Shown: positions 51,730-60,668 of the stretch, piece after piece | Position numbering within the stretch: position 1 is the first letter of the stretch | Layout of the letters: each line of letters opens with the position of its first letter | Made by a program: the position numbers and the translations under genes | The notes under the pieces: model-generated | The model's input: only the letters and a program-made list of their open reading frames with translations | What the model was told of the DNA's origin: nothing | Database searches by the model: none | Source of the DNA: Actinospineispora acaciae DSM 45401 | GTDB taxonomy: Bacteria > Actinomycetota > Actinomycetes > Mycobacteriales > Pseudonocardiaceae | Length of the DNA stretch: 64,000 nucleotides | NCBI RefSeq assembly: GCF_000620785.1 | Contig: NZ_JIAI01000001.1 | Location: forward strand, 1,426,001-1,490,000 | Direction of reading: 5' to 3'

Positions 51730-51744
51730 TTCGCGTCCATCGAA
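51730..51744. promoter_or_regulatory. Candidate LysR box between lysE and lysR
   Basis: TTCG-N7-CGAA is a perfect 15-base interrupted palindrome with T-N11-A form, 26 bases before lysE and 33 before lysR. It is well placed for divergent control. Confidence 0.45.
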
Positions 51745-51776
51745 TGTTTCCGCGCGGTACCGTGTTGACTGGCCAC

Positions 51777-52694
51777 ATGATTGACCGGAGGCTCCAGACA
51801 CTCCGTGTGCTCCACGCCTGGGGCACCGTGACCGCCGCCGCCGAGGCGCTGCACCTCACCCCGTCGACGGTCTCGCAGCAGCTGCGCCAGCTCGCCGCGG
51901 AGCTGAACGTCACCCTGCTCGAGCCTGAAGGACGCCGGGTACGGCTCACCCCCGCGGCGCTCGCCCTGATCCGGCATGCCCATTCGCTGTCCGTCCAGTG
52001 GGAACGGGCCGAGGCCGACCTGGCGACCTACCGCGAGGGCGTGGCGGGACGGCTGCGGGTCACCGCCGTGTCCACGGTGCTCACCGCGATCGCGGCGCCC
52101 GCGCTGGCGCGGCTGCGAGCCTCGCACCCGCACCTGGAGTGCGAGCTCGGCGAGGATCCGGATGCCGATCGGTACCGGCTGCTGCTGACCGGGCGGGCCG
52201 ACATCGCCGTGGTCATCCCGGCCCCGGACGCGCCGCCGCCCGACGACCCGAGGTACGAGCGGCACCCGCTGCTCGAGGAGCCGCAGGACCTGCTCGTCCC
52301 GTCCGGCCACCCGCTGGCGTCCGGTGGGTCCGCGCACCTCACCGACGCCGCCGACGAGACCTGGGTGCGCGCGGGCGACCCCCGGGACCAGCACCGGCTG
52401 CTGCTCGGCGCGTGCGCGACCGCCGGCTTCACCCCGCGCCTGGCGCACGGCGCCGTCGACTGGTTCGCGGTGGCCGCCCTGGTGGCCTACGGCTACGGCG
52501 TCGCCCTGGTGCCCCGGCTCGCGCCGCTGCCGGGTGAGCTCGGCGTGGTCCGGGTGCCGTTGCACGGACCGGCGGCTCCGGTGCGGCGGCTGGTGACCTG
52601 CGTGCGGCGCGGCAGCGCGGAGCAGCCGCCCATCGCCCACGGCCTGGCCGCGCTGCGCGAGGCCGCCGCGGCATGGGAGCGCGGGAGGACGTGA
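51777..52694 (+). CDS. LysR-family regulator
   Basis: A 305-residue LysR protein with helix-turn-helix LQTLRVLHAWGTVTAAAEALHLTPSTVSQQLRQLAAELN, then LLEPEGRRVRLTPAA and an effector domain. It faces the LysE exporter and should control it. It ends 4 bases before the converging tetR stop. Confidence 0.86.
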   Translation: MIDRRLQTLRVLHAWGTVTAAAEALHLTPSTVSQQLRQLAAELNVTLLEPEGRRVRLTPAALALIRHAHSLSVQWERAEADLATYREGVAGRLRVTAVSTVLTAIAAPALARLRASHPHLECELGEDPDADRYRLLLTGRADIAVVIPAPDAPPPDDPRYERHPLLEEPQDLLVPSGHPLASGGSAHLTDAADETWVRAGDPRDQHRLLLGACATAGFTPRLAHGAVDWFAVAALVAYGYGVALVPRLAPLPGELGVVRVPLHGPAAPVRRLVTCVRRGSAEQPPIAHGLAALREAAAAWERGRT

Positions 52695-52698
52695 CCGG

Positions 52699-53280
52699 TC
52701 AGGTCGGGGAGTGTGTGGTGATTCCGGCGATCAGTGCGTTGATCACGTGCCGGAGCGCGTCGGGGTCGAGCCGGCGTTCCGGTTCGAGCAGCCACTGGAC
52801 CATCAGCCCGTCCGCGAATGCGATGAAGATCGACGCGATCGTGTCGCCGCACGCTCGGTCCGCGCCGATGCCGGCGTCGATCCCGGCGGCGATGCCGGTG
52901 CGGAGCTCGTCGTAGAGCCTGGCGAGCTGTTCGCGGGCCTGCGGCGAGCGCTGCGCGTGGGCGAACGCCTCGACGACGCCGACCACCAGCGCCCGCTCGG
53001 ACTCGAAGATCTCGTAGAGGTGCTCCACCTCGGCCAGCAGGTTGGACCGGGGGTCGGTCGCGGCCCGGGCGGCGAGGGAGCGTTGGAACCCCCTGATCCA
53101 GCGGCGGCCGCACTCCGCGACCGCCTCGCCGAGCAGCCCGTCCATCGAGCCGAAGTGATAGCGGATCGCGCCGAGGCTGACCTCCGCCGACCCGGCCACG
53201 TCGCGCGCCGTGGTGCCACCGTAGCCGCGCTCGCGCAGGCACACGATCGCCGCCTCCAGCAGAGCCTCGCGATTGCCCAT
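52699..53280 (-). CDS. TetR-family repressor
   Basis: A 193-residue all-helical regulator. N-terminal HTH: LLEAAIVCLRERGYGGTTARDVAGSAEVSLGAIRYHFGSMDGLLGEAV. The ligand-binding domain has LYDELRTGIAAGIDAG and IFIAFADGLMVQWLLEPE. It is divergent from a P450 gene with a perfect palindrome between them, so it likely represses the P450 and itself. Confidence 0.87.
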   Translation of the reverse strand: MGNREALLEAAIVCLRERGYGGTTARDVAGSAEVSLGAIRYHFGSMDGLLGEAVAECGRRWIRGFQRSLAARAATDPRSNLLAEVEHLYEIFESERALVVGVVEAFAHAQRSPQAREQLARLYDELRTGIAAGIDAGIGADRACGDTIASIFIAFADGLMVQWLLEPERRLDPDALRHVINALIAGITTHSPT

Positions 53281-53297
53281 GAAACTCCTTGCACAAA

Positions 53298-53309
53298 TGT
53301 CTTAAGACA
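53298..53309. promoter_or_regulatory. Candidate TetR operator
   Basis: TGTCTTAAGACA is a perfect 12-base palindrome lying 18 bases before tetR and 16 bases before the P450 gene, in a locally AT-rich stretch. It is well placed to repress both. Confidence 0.6.
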
Positions 53310-53325
53310 AACGTATCATCCCGGT

Positions 53326-54687
53326 ATGAGTGCCAACGTCGACACCAGCGGACCGCACGGCGTGGCGGCCCGTCGAGCGCGCGGGCCACGCGGCCGTGAC
53401 CTTCCGAGATACTGGGCGGGGATGGCGCGCGACCCCCTGGCCTGCTACGCGGACCTGCGCCGGGACTACGGGGACGTCGTCCGCATCCCCTTCACCCCTC
53501 GGCGGACGTTCTACCTGCTCGGCCGGCCCGAGCACGCCGAGCACGTCCTCGTCGCCCACCAGGACCGCTACGCCAAGGCGTTCACCTACCGGGCGCTGAA
53601 GACGTTCATCGGCGACGGCCTGCTCACCAGCGAAGGCGACACCTGGCGGCGGCATCGCCGGTTGGTGCAACCCGTGTTCAGCCGCCGCCACGTGCAGGCC
53701 TTCGCGCCGACCATGGTCGCCTCGGCCACCGCGCGGGCGGCGACCTGGGCGCGCCGCGAGTCGATCGACATCGCGACCGAGATGCGCACGCTGACCATGG
53801 ACGTCGTCGGCAGGGTCCTGTTCGGCACCGACCTCGCCTCGGGCGCCGAACGCATCGGTGGCTCGGTGACCCGGCTGCAGGAGTCCGCGCTGGTCGCGAC
53901 GCTGTTCCCCACGCGGGCGCGGTCGCTGGTCCCCGGCCTCGCGGCCGCGTCGGACACGCTGGACGACCTCGTCGGCACCGTGGTCGAGCGGCGCATCGCC
54001 AACCCGCACGACACCCCGAGCGACCTGCTGGACCTGCTGCTCGCCTCCACCGGCGACGGGCCGCCGCTGACCGCCCGGGAGGTCCGCGACGAGGTCAGCA
54101 CGCTGGTGCTGGCCGGCCACGAGACCACCGCGAGCACCCTGGCCTGGACGTTCGCCCTGCTGTCCCGGTTCCCCGCCGCCCGCGAGCGGCTGCACGCCGA
54201 GGTCGACGAGGTACTCGCCGGGCGCGACCCTCGGGCCGGCGACGTCGACAGGCTCGGTTGGACGAACGCGGTCATCTCGGAGGCGATGCGGCTCTACCCA
54301 CCCGCGTGGACCATCGAGCGCGACGCCGTCGAGGCCGACGTCATCACCGGTGTCGACATACCGGCGGGATCGACAGTGGTCGTCTCCCCCTACCTGCTGC
54401 ACCGCGACCCGGAGTTCTGGCCGAACCCGGAAGGGTTCGACCCCGCCCGGTTCCTGCCCGGCCACACCGGCGACCGGCCCAGGTGCTCCTACCTGCCCTT
54501 CGGCGGCGGTCGGCGGATCTGCGTCGGAGCGAGCTTCGCCCAGCTCGAAGCGGCCCTGATACTCGCCACGGTGGCCAGCCGCTACCGGCTCGACCTCGCC
54601 CCCGGCGCCCGGGTGCGGGCCCGCGCCGGCGTCACCCTGCACCCCCGTGGCGCCATCCCGATGACGGTCACCGCCCGGGCCGGATGA
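53326..54687 (+). CDS. Cytochrome P450
   Basis: A 453-residue P450. Motifs in order: I-helix AGHETT (263-268) for oxygen activation, ExxR as E319-A-M-R322, and the heme loop FGGGRRICVG with C399 as the iron ligand. The RRICVGASFAQLE form resembles CYP4/CYP102-like groups rather than typical CYP105-type actinomycete enzymes. No ferredoxin or reductase gene is adjacent. TetR control suggests induction by a lipophilic substrate. Confidence 0.92.
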   Translation: MSANVDTSGPHGVAARRARGPRGRDLPRYWAGMARDPLACYADLRRDYGDVVRIPFTPRRTFYLLGRPEHAEHVLVAHQDRYAKAFTYRALKTFIGDGLLTSEGDTWRRHRRLVQPVFSRRHVQAFAPTMVASATARAATWARRESIDIATEMRTLTMDVVGRVLFGTDLASGAERIGGSVTRLQESALVATLFPTRARSLVPGLAAASDTLDDLVGTVVERRIANPHDTPSDLLDLLLASTGDGPPLTAREVRDEVSTLVLAGHETTASTLAWTFALLSRFPAARERLHAEVDEVLAGRDPRAGDVDRLGWTNAVISEAMRLYPPAWTIERDAVEADVITGVDIPAGSTVVVSPYLLHRDPEFWPNPEGFDPARFLPGHTGDRPRCSYLPFGGGRRICVGASFAQLEAALILATVASRYRLDLAPGARVRARAGVTLHPRGAIPMTVTARAG

Positions 54688-54712
54688 CCGGTCAGGCTCC
54701 GGCCGCCCCGCT

Positions 54713-55084
54713 CTAGGCGACCGGGCGGATCCGGCCGCCGGTCCGGTCCCGGATCGCGGCTTCCAACCGGTCGCGGGCCTCGGTCTGGGCGGCGATCCGC
54801 TCGTTGAGGACGGCCAGCCGCTCCCGCGCGACCCGCAGGCCCACGTCCGAGGGCGGGGCGGCCGCGATGTCGCCGTCCAGGCAGGGCAGGAACACCCGTA
54901 CGTCGTCGACGGTGAGCCCGGCGGCCAGCAGGTAGCGGATGTTGCGGACCCGTACCCTCGCGCGCTCGTCGTAGACGCGGTAGCCGTTCGCGGCCCGCCG
55001 CGAGGAGATCAGCCCGGCCTGCTCGTAGTGCCGCAACGCCCGCGCGGTCGTCCCGCTCGCCGCGGCCAGCTCGCCGATCCTCAC
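54713..55084 (-). CDS. MerR-family regulator (minimal)
   Basis: A 123-residue MerR protein: RIGELAAASGTTARALRHYEQAGLISSRRAANGYRVYDE is the winged helix, followed by one long coiled-coil helix (ARERLAVLNERIAAQTEARDRLEAAI) and no effector domain. The GTG at 55082-55084 starts the domain, with GAGAGG upstream; other GTGs at 55093 and 55105 are possible. It follows the SDR gene in the same operon. Confidence 0.83.
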   Translation of the reverse strand: MRIGELAAASGTTARALRHYEQAGLISSRRAANGYRVYDERARVRVRNIRYLLAAGLTVDDVRVFLPCLDGDIAAAPPSDVGLRVARERLAVLNERIAAQTEARDRLEAAIRDRTGGRIRPVA

Positions 55085-55101
55085 CCGCGCCACCTCTCGC
55101 C

Positions 55102-55851
55102 TCACGCCACGACCGCCCCGCCGTCCACCGGGAGCACCACGCCGGTGACGAACGACGCGGTAGGTGCGGCGAGTTGGACGATCGCCCAGGCTACCTCCTC
55201 GGGACGGCCGATCCGGCCCAGCGGGGTGTGCGCCAGCTGCCACTCCCGCACCGCGGCCAGGCGCTCGGGCGTCAGGCCCTGGTGCTCGCCGATGGGGGTC
55301 TCGATCGCTCCGGGCGCCACCGCGGCCGCCCGGATGCCCCGGGGCGCCAGCTCCACCGCCCAAGCTCGGGTGAGCGCCTCCAGCGCGGTCTTGGTCGCCG
55401 CGTAGACCGAGTTGCCGGGCCAGCCCCGCTGTCCCACCGAGGTGCTGACGTTGACGATCACCCCGCGCGAACTCTCCAGCGCCGGCAGCGCGGCCTGGGC
55501 GAGGTGGATGGGCGCGACCAGGTTGGTGGCGAGCTGTGCCGCGATCGCCTCCGCCGTCAGCGTCCCCAGGGCACCGCTCCGGACGATGCCGGCGTTGTTG
55601 ACCAGGACGTCGAGCCGTCCGTGTGCCTCCAGCACCGCCCGGACGATCCGCTCGGGTTCGCCCTCGGCGGTGACATCGGCGGCCAGCGGGGTGATCCGCT
55701 CGTGGCCGGCGGCGGTCCGGCGGAGCGGCTCGGCCCGCCGCCCGACCGCGACCACGTGGGCGCCCTGGGCGTGGAAGGCGCGGGCGGTGGCCTCGCCGAT
55801 CCCGGTGCCGGCGCCGGTGATGACGACGACCCTTGTGTTCGTGCTGTCCAT
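55102..55851 (-). CDS. SDR-family oxidoreductase
   Basis: A 249-residue short-chain dehydrogenase with VITGAGTGIGEATARAFHA, NNAGIV, NVSTSVG and YAATK (catalytic Tyr-Lys). The ATG at 55849-55851 is chosen over 55884. It is first in a two-gene unit with the MerR regulator, a frequent actinobacterial pairing. Substrate unknown. Confidence 0.88.
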   Translation of the reverse strand: MDSTNTRVVVITGAGTGIGEATARAFHAQGAHVVAVGRRAEPLRRTAAGHERITPLAADVTAEGEPERIVRAVLEAHGRLDVLVNNAGIVRSGALGTLTAEAIAAQLATNLVAPIHLAQAALPALESSRGVIVNVSTSVGQRGWPGNSVYAATKTALEALTRAWAVELAPRGIRAAAVAPGAIETPIGEHQGLTPERLAAVREWQLAHTPLGRIGRPEEVAWAIVQLAAPTASFVTGVVLPVDGGAVVA

Positions 55852-55953
55852 GCGGCCAGCGTGGAACCCTGCCGTCAATGGCAAGGTCCAGGAACTGTGG
55901 CCCGCTTCATGCGAGGAGCGCCCCGAACCCGGGCTCGTCGGGTGAGCGCCGGG

Positions 55954-56061
55954 TCAGCTCGGTGGCAGCGTGCCCAGGATCAGTGCGAGCACGATCAGGA
56001 TTCCCACCACGATCACGACAGCACGAACGAACTTCTCACGCCGGCGGGCGCGCCGCGCCAT
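55954..56061 (-). CDS. 35-residue single-helix membrane protein
   Basis: A tiny gene: the ATG at 56059-56061 follows GGAG by 4-5 bases. The product has a strongly basic start (MARRARRREKFVRA) and one long hydrophobic helix (VVIVVGILIVLALILGTL), ending PPS. Composition and a good ribosome site support translation. Similar basic-then-helix small proteins exist in actinomycetes, but I cannot assign one. Confidence 0.5.
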   Translation of the reverse strand: MARRARRREKFVRAVVIVVGILIVLALILGTLPPS

Positions 56062-56151
56062 GACCCTCCACCCCCGAAGACCGACCCAGCAACACGACCT
56101 CGGTGCCCCTCAACTCCGGACCGTACCCGCCGACGGCGGCCGTCGTCACGA

Positions 56152-56664
56152 TCACCAGGCGTCGGGGCTCACGCCCTGCATGACCGGCTGGAAGGTGCCC
56201 ACCTGGACCGACTTGAGGGACAGCTCCGGGTAGCCCACCGGCTTGCCGTCCGGGCCGATCAGGGTGACCACCACCGGGCCGGCCGCGCCGGGCACCGTCA
56301 GCTTGGTGGTGGTGGCCACGAACACGTCGCTGCTGGACTTGGGGCCGGCCACCAGCTTGACGCCGGCGAACGCGCTCTGGCCGGGCTGCAGCGTGGTCGG
56401 GGTGGCCGCGCCGGGCTGGTTCACCTGCTGCACGGGCACCGGTACCGGGCTGTTGTTCGCGGCCAGAAAGCTCAGTTGGGGCCAGCCGTTGAGGCTCAGC
56501 GGCGCGTTGCCCTTGTTGGTGACCGCGAGGATCTCCGAACCCGGCTGCTGCTGATGGGTCAGCTCCGCGCCGACCGGCACACCGCCCGGCGCCGCCCATG
56601 CCGTCGAGGACCCGGCCAGCACGAGCCCGACCGCGGCCGCGACCGCTCCCAGGACCCGGTTCAT
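56152..56664 (-). CDS. Secreted DUF4232-like protein
   Basis: A 170-residue exported protein. The signal peptide (MNRVLGAVAAAVGLVLAG, cleaved after STAWA) is clear from the ATG at 56662-56664; an ATG at 56709 is an alternative. The mature part is beta-rich (LTHQQQPGSEILAVTNKGNAPLSL) and resembles DUF4232 or similar extracytoplasmic sandwich domains. No catalytic motif is seen. Function unknown. Confidence 0.65.
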   Translation of the reverse strand: MNRVLGAVAAAVGLVLAGSSTAWAAPGGVPVGAELTHQQQPGSEILAVTNKGNAPLSLNGWPQLSFLAANNSPVPVPVQQVNQPGAATPTTLQPGQSAFAGVKLVAGPKSSSDVFVATTTKLTVPGAAGPVVVTLIGPDGKPVGYPELSLKSVQVGTFQPVMQGVSPDAW

Positions 56665-56779
56665 CCCCCACCGCCGTGCCGTCCTGAACCGACGCCCCTC
56701 AGTCCGCATAAGCCGCTCCACACCCGCCCATCTGGTTGCCATCCGTCGGGCGCCCGGCGCGCCCAACCCGGTCAACGAA

Positions 56780-57253
56780 TCACTCGTTTGGTGGATACGG
56801 GCCGATGGCCAGCGTCTCGATCATCTCGAGCTCCCTGTCGATCTTCGCGGCGGCCGCGCGGGGGTCGGGTGACGGGGTCCGCGCGCGCTGGTGTTCGAGG
56901 TGCGCCAGCAGGGTCTGGTCGCCCACCGGGCGGGCGGCGAAGGCGATCGCGATCGCGGCGTTCTGCATGACGCACCAGCCCGGCCGGAGCCTGGCGTCCA
57001 TCGCGTCCTCGCGGCCGTCGGTGTCGCGCACCAGCAGGCGCAGGAACTCGCCGCGCCGCTCGACGATGCGCAGGTGGGCGAGGCCCGGCTCGTAGCGGGG
57101 GGCGGAGCTCTCCAGGTCGGAGACGACCCGCCACACGGCGTCGAAGGGGGCGGCGATGCGGCGGCGCCGAACGGCGCATCCGGGCAACGCCGCCGCGAGG
57201 ATGGCGAGTCGGTCGATCGGGTCGATGTCGGGGAGCACCACGGGGTCGTTCAC
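56780..57253 (-). CDS. SRPBCC (START-like) ligand-binding protein
   Basis: A 157-residue protein of the polyketide-cyclase/START fold: RRRRIAAPFDAVWRVVSDLESSAPRYEPGLAHLRIVER is the opening beta-helix unit, ending in a long C-terminal helix (RAAAAKIDRELEMIE). The GTG at 57251-57253 overlaps the ECF sigma stop (GTGA), so the two are co-translated. It may bind a hydrophobic ligand for the sigma-controlled pathway. Confidence 0.75.
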   Translation of the reverse strand: MNDPVVLPDIDPIDRLAILAAALPGCAVRRRRIAAPFDAVWRVVSDLESSAPRYEPGLAHLRIVERRGEFLRLLVRDTDGREDAMDARLRPGWCVMQNAAIAIAFAARPVGDQTLLAHLEHQRARTPSPDPRAAAAKIDRELEMIETLAIGPYPPNE

Positions 57254-57741
57254 GATTCCCACACCTCCCGGAACGCGGCCCTGGCGCGATGCAGCCGCGA
57301 CTTGACGGTTCCTGTCGGTATCCCCAGCGTGGTGGCGATCTCCTGTTCGCTGAGGCCTTCCCGGGTGCGCAGGACCAGCACGACGCGCTGGGAGACCGGC
57401 AGGCGCGCCAGGGCGTCGTCGATGTCCACCAGGCCCTCGGGGGACGAGGCGTGGCGGACCAGGTCCGTCTGGTCCGTGGCGACCTCCAGGTCGTGCCGGC
57501 GGGCGAGCCGTATCGCCGTGCGGACCGTCACCGACCGCACCCACGTCATGATCGCCTCGGGGGCGCGCAGCGAGGGCAGCGCCTGGAAGACGGCGAGCAA
57601 GGCCTCCTGCGTCGCGTCGTCGGCCGCCGCCGGGGCGATCCGCGCGCACAGCCGGCGGACATACGGGGCCAGCTCGTCGAGCAGCCGGTCCAACGCGAGC
57701 GCGTCTCCCCGCTGGGCGGCCGTGACGTTCTCCGGGTCCAC
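57250..57741 (-). CDS. ECF-type RNA polymerase sigma factor
   Basis: A 163-residue sigma-70 family factor: region 2 (ALALDRLLDELAPYVRRLCARIAP to VTVRTAIRLARR) and region 4 (ALARLPVSQRVVLVLRTREGLSEQEIATTLGIPTGTVKSRLHRAR). The start is taken as the GTG at 57739-57741, because the GTG at 57831 would run into the diverging gene. No anti-sigma gene is seen. Neighbours are an SRPBCC gene (coupled) and a divergent FAD oxidoreductase. Confidence 0.82.
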   Translation of the reverse strand: MDPENVTAAQRGDALALDRLLDELAPYVRRLCARIAPAAADDATQEALLAVFQALPSLRAPEAIMTWVRSVTVRTAIRLARRHDLEVATDQTDLVRHASSPEGLVDIDDALARLPVSQRVVLVLRTREGLSEQEIATTLGIPTGTVKSRLHRARAAFREVWES

Positions 57742-57757
57742 GTGAGAAAAGTAGGCC

Positions 57758-57776
57758 GGAACCTCCCGGAGGTTCC
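57758..57776. promoter_or_regulatory. 19-base palindrome in the sigma/oxidoreductase gap
   Basis: GGAACCTCC-c-GGAGGTTCC is a near-perfect palindrome with a one-base centre. Each arm starts with GGAAC, the usual ECF -35 core, on both strands. It may be a dual -35/operator for divergent promoters. No good matching -10 was found on the right side. Confidence 0.45.
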
Positions 57777-57824
57777 CCGCCACCTTCTCGTGGAGAGCAC
57801 GGCAACACGAAAGGGGCAAGTTCT

Positions 57825-58973
57825 GTGACACAAGACCTGGTCATCGTCGGCGCGGGGGTCACCGGGCTGACCGCGGCCATCGAGGCGGCCGAACACGGCC
57901 GGCGGGTGACGGTCGTCGAGGCACACTCGCGGCCGGGTGGGCGGGCGCGCTCGCTGCCGGAGCCGTTCCGGGCCAACCTCGGTCCGCACGCCGTCTACGT
58001 GGACGGGCCGTGGTGGGCGTGGCTGGCCAGCCGGGGGCTCACGCCTCCGGTCGTGGCGGCGCCGAGCGGTGGCAGCCTGGTCAGGACAGAGGGCCGGCTG
58101 CGCCCGTGGCCGGCCGAGCTGGGCCGGGCCGCCGCCGCGCTGTCCGCCGAGGCGCCGGTGGACGAGCCGTTCCGCGGCTGGCTGCTCCGCCACGTCGACG
58201 CGAGCACGGCCGAGGCCATCGTCGGGCTGACGTTCATCTTCACCTTCGACCACGACCCCGGGCGGCTGTCGGCCGCGTTCGTCCACCAGCGCCTCCGCCG
58301 CGCGCTCGCCGGCGGGGCGCGGTACGTGACCGGCGGGTGGTCCACGCTGGTCGACCTCCTGGCCGAGCGGGCCACCGACCTCGGAGTGCGGATCGACACC
58401 GGGACGCGGGTGTCCGCCGTGCCCGCCGGGCCCGCGATCCTGGCCACCAGCCTGGCCACGGCCCGCCAGCTGACCGGCGACCGGGAGCTGACCTGGCCCG
58501 GCGCCCGGGTGGTCACCATCGACCTGGGTCTGGAGGCCGACGGCGGACCGGACTGGTTCCGGGTGCTGGACCTGGACGACCGGATCTACGCCGCCCGCTA
58601 CAGCCTCGCCGACCCGTCCCTGGCCCCGCCCGGGCAGGAGCTCGTCCAGATCGCCGCCGCCTGCGCCCCCGCCGAACGGAAGGCCGACGCCGAACACCGG
58701 GTGGAACGCCTGCTCGACCAGTCCTGGCCCGGCTGGCGCGAGCGCGTGCGGTGGCACCGGAGCGCGCTGCGCACCGACTGCACCGGGGCGCTGGACCTAC
58801 CCGGGACGACGTGGCACGACCGGCCGGCAGTCGGCCGAGGCGACACCCTCGCGGTGGCCACCGACCAGTCCGCCGCGCCGGGGCTGCTCGCCGAGGTCGC
58901 GATCGCCGCCGCGCACCGCGCCCTCGAACGGCTCGGCGTGGTGTCGCGGGATCAGTTGGCGGGCCGCTCGTAG
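57825..58973 (+). CDS. FAD-dependent oxidoreductase (amine-oxidase/phytoene-desaturase-like)
   Basis: A 382-residue flavoprotein. The N-terminal Rossmann motif LVIVGAGVTGLTAAIEAAEHG is followed by VVEAHSRPGGRARS, the GG doublet typical of amine oxidases and carotenoid desaturases. A second FAD-contact part lies at the C-terminus (DRPAVGRGDTLAVATDQSAAPGLLAEVA). It begins at a GTG at 57825. It diverges from the sigma gene and overlaps the converging amidohydrolase by 22 bases. Confidence 0.8.
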   Translation: MTQDLVIVGAGVTGLTAAIEAAEHGRRVTVVEAHSRPGGRARSLPEPFRANLGPHAVYVDGPWWAWLASRGLTPPVVAAPSGGSLVRTEGRLRPWPAELGRAAAALSAEAPVDEPFRGWLLRHVDASTAEAIVGLTFIFTFDHDPGRLSAAFVHQRLRRALAGGARYVTGGWSTLVDLLAERATDLGVRIDTGTRVSAVPAGPAILATSLATARQLTGDRELTWPGARVVTIDLGLEADGGPDWFRVLDLDDRIYAARYSLADPSLAPPGQELVQIAAACAPAERKADAEHRVERLLDQSWPGWRERVRWHRSALRTDCTGALDLPGTTWHDRPAVGRGDTLAVATDQSAAPGLLAEVAIAAAHRALERLGVVSRDQLAGRS

Positions 58974-60586
58974 CGGACCTCGCCGCCGACCACCGTCGCC
59001 AGGACCTGGATGTCCGCGATCGCCTCCGGCTCGACCGCGAGCGGGTCGTCGGACAGCACCGCCAGGTCGGCGAGCTTGCCGGCGGCCAGGGTTCCCTTGA
59101 GGTGCTCCTCGTGCACGGCGTACGCGGAGCCGTGGGTGTACGCCCGCAGCGCGTCCGCCGCGCTGACCCGCTCGGCGGGTGCCAGCTCGCGGCCCGACGC
59201 GGTCCGCCGGTTGACCATGTCGTGGATGCCCAGCAGCGGCGCGCCGGAGGCGACCGGTGCGTCGCTGCTGCCGGGCAGCACCATGCCGGCGTCGAGCAGG
59301 CTCCGCATCCGGTAGCACAGCTCGCTGCGCTGCGGGCCCAGCGCGTCCGCCATGCCGTCGCCGATCTCGGTGATGAACCGGCCCTGCGGCACCGCGACCA
59401 CGCCCAGGCGGGCGGCGCGCGCGATCTGCTCGTCGCTGGCCACCGCGAAGTGCTCGATGCGGTGCCGGGCGTTCGGCCTTGGCAGCGCGCGCTGGGCCTC
59501 GTCGTAGACGTCGAGCACGGCGTCCACGGCGGCGTCGCCGATGGCGTGCGCGGCCACCTGCCAGCCCGCCCGGTGCGCGCCGATCATCACCGCGCGCATC
59601 TGCTCGTGGGTGAACAGCAGGAAGCCGCTGTTGTCCCGCTCGCCGTGGTAGCAGCACTTGAGGGCGGCGGAGCGGCCGATCAGGGAGCCGTCGGTGAGGA
59701 TCTTCATCGGCCCGATGCGCAGCCACTCGTCGCCGAACCCGCTGCGCAGGCCCAGGTCCACGCCGCGAAGCTCCGGCTCGGACGCGAACTCGTGCAGCGT
59801 GGTCGCGTAGGGCATCACCGTCATGCGGATGCCCAGCGCGCCGGACTCGCGGGCGCGGTGGAACGCGTGCAGGTCCAGTGGGCTGTTGCCGATGCCGTCG
59901 ATGGCGCCGATGCCGGGCTCGGTGACGCTGGTCAGGCCCTCGGACAGGCCGACGCGCGAGGCCTCGGCGAGGTTCGCCTCGATCTCGTCCAGGCCCAGCG
60001 GCTCGAACGCGGTGGTCACCAGCGGCATGGCCTTCTCCTGCAGCAGGCCCACCGCCCGGCCCTCGGCGTCGCGCGCCACGTGCCCGCCGTCGACGTCCGG
60101 CACGCCCCGGCGGTCGGCGTACCCGGCGCGGGCGAAGGCCGCCGTGTTGGCCACGCCCATGTGCCCGGAGACGTGCTCGATCCAGATCGGGCGCCTGCCC
60201 GTCGCCTCGTCCAGCCGTGCCGCGTCCGGATGCTGGCCGATCTTGTTCTGGTCGTAGCCGGCGGCGAAGATCCACGCGTCCGGCGGCGTCTCCCTGGCGG
60301 CCGCCGCCACGGCGTCGTAGAGCGCCGCGAGCGTGCCGACCCGGTCCGAGCGCAGGTCCAGCCCGCGCAGCCGGCGCCCGCGCAGGCTCAGGTGGTGATG
60401 CGCGTCGTTGAACCCCGGCACCACGTGCGCGCCGCCGAGGTCGACGGTCCGGTCCGAGGCGACCCCGTCCAGCTCGTCGTCGAACCCGACGATCCGCCCG
60501 TGCAGCACCCCGATGCGCGCCGCCGTGGGGCGACGCTCGTCGAGGGTCCGGAACCGGCCGCCTTCGAAGATCGTGTCGACGCGCAT
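58952..60586 (-). CDS. YtcJ-type metal-dependent amidohydrolase
   Basis: A 544-residue amidohydrolase family 3 protein. Motifs are VVPGFNDAHHHLSLRG (metal His), a long insert, KILTDGSLIGRSAAL (Lys/Asp), VAAHAIGDAAVDAVLD and HRIEHFAVAS (metal His), and LPGSSDAPVASGAPLLGIHD (catalytic Asp). Members act on amides, formamides or N-acyl compounds; substrate unknown. It diverges from a LysR gene. Confidence 0.87.
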   Translation of the reverse strand: MRVDTIFEGGRFRTLDERRPTAARIGVLHGRIVGFDDELDGVASDRTVDLGGAHVVPGFNDAHHHLSLRGRRLRGLDLRSDRVGTLAALYDAVAAAARETPPDAWIFAAGYDQNKIGQHPDAARLDEATGRRPIWIEHVSGHMGVANTAAFARAGYADRRGVPDVDGGHVARDAEGRAVGLLQEKAMPLVTTAFEPLGLDEIEANLAEASRVGLSEGLTSVTEPGIGAIDGIGNSPLDLHAFHRARESGALGIRMTVMPYATTLHEFASEPELRGVDLGLRSGFGDEWLRIGPMKILTDGSLIGRSAALKCCYHGERDNSGFLLFTHEQMRAVMIGAHRAGWQVAAHAIGDAAVDAVLDVYDEAQRALPRPNARHRIEHFAVASDEQIARAARLGVVAVPQGRFITEIGDGMADALGPQRSELCYRMRSLLDAGMVLPGSSDAPVASGAPLLGIHDMVNRRTASGRELAPAERVSAADALRAYTHGSAYAVHEEHLKGTLAAGKLADLAVLSDDPLAVEPEAIADIQVLATVVGGEVRYERPAN

Positions 60587-60668
60587 ACCGGCACGCTACG
60601 GAACCGCGCGGGGCGTCCGCGACTACCTGAAGTGGCGGCTCACCATGCCGAGACAGCATGCTGCCCCG

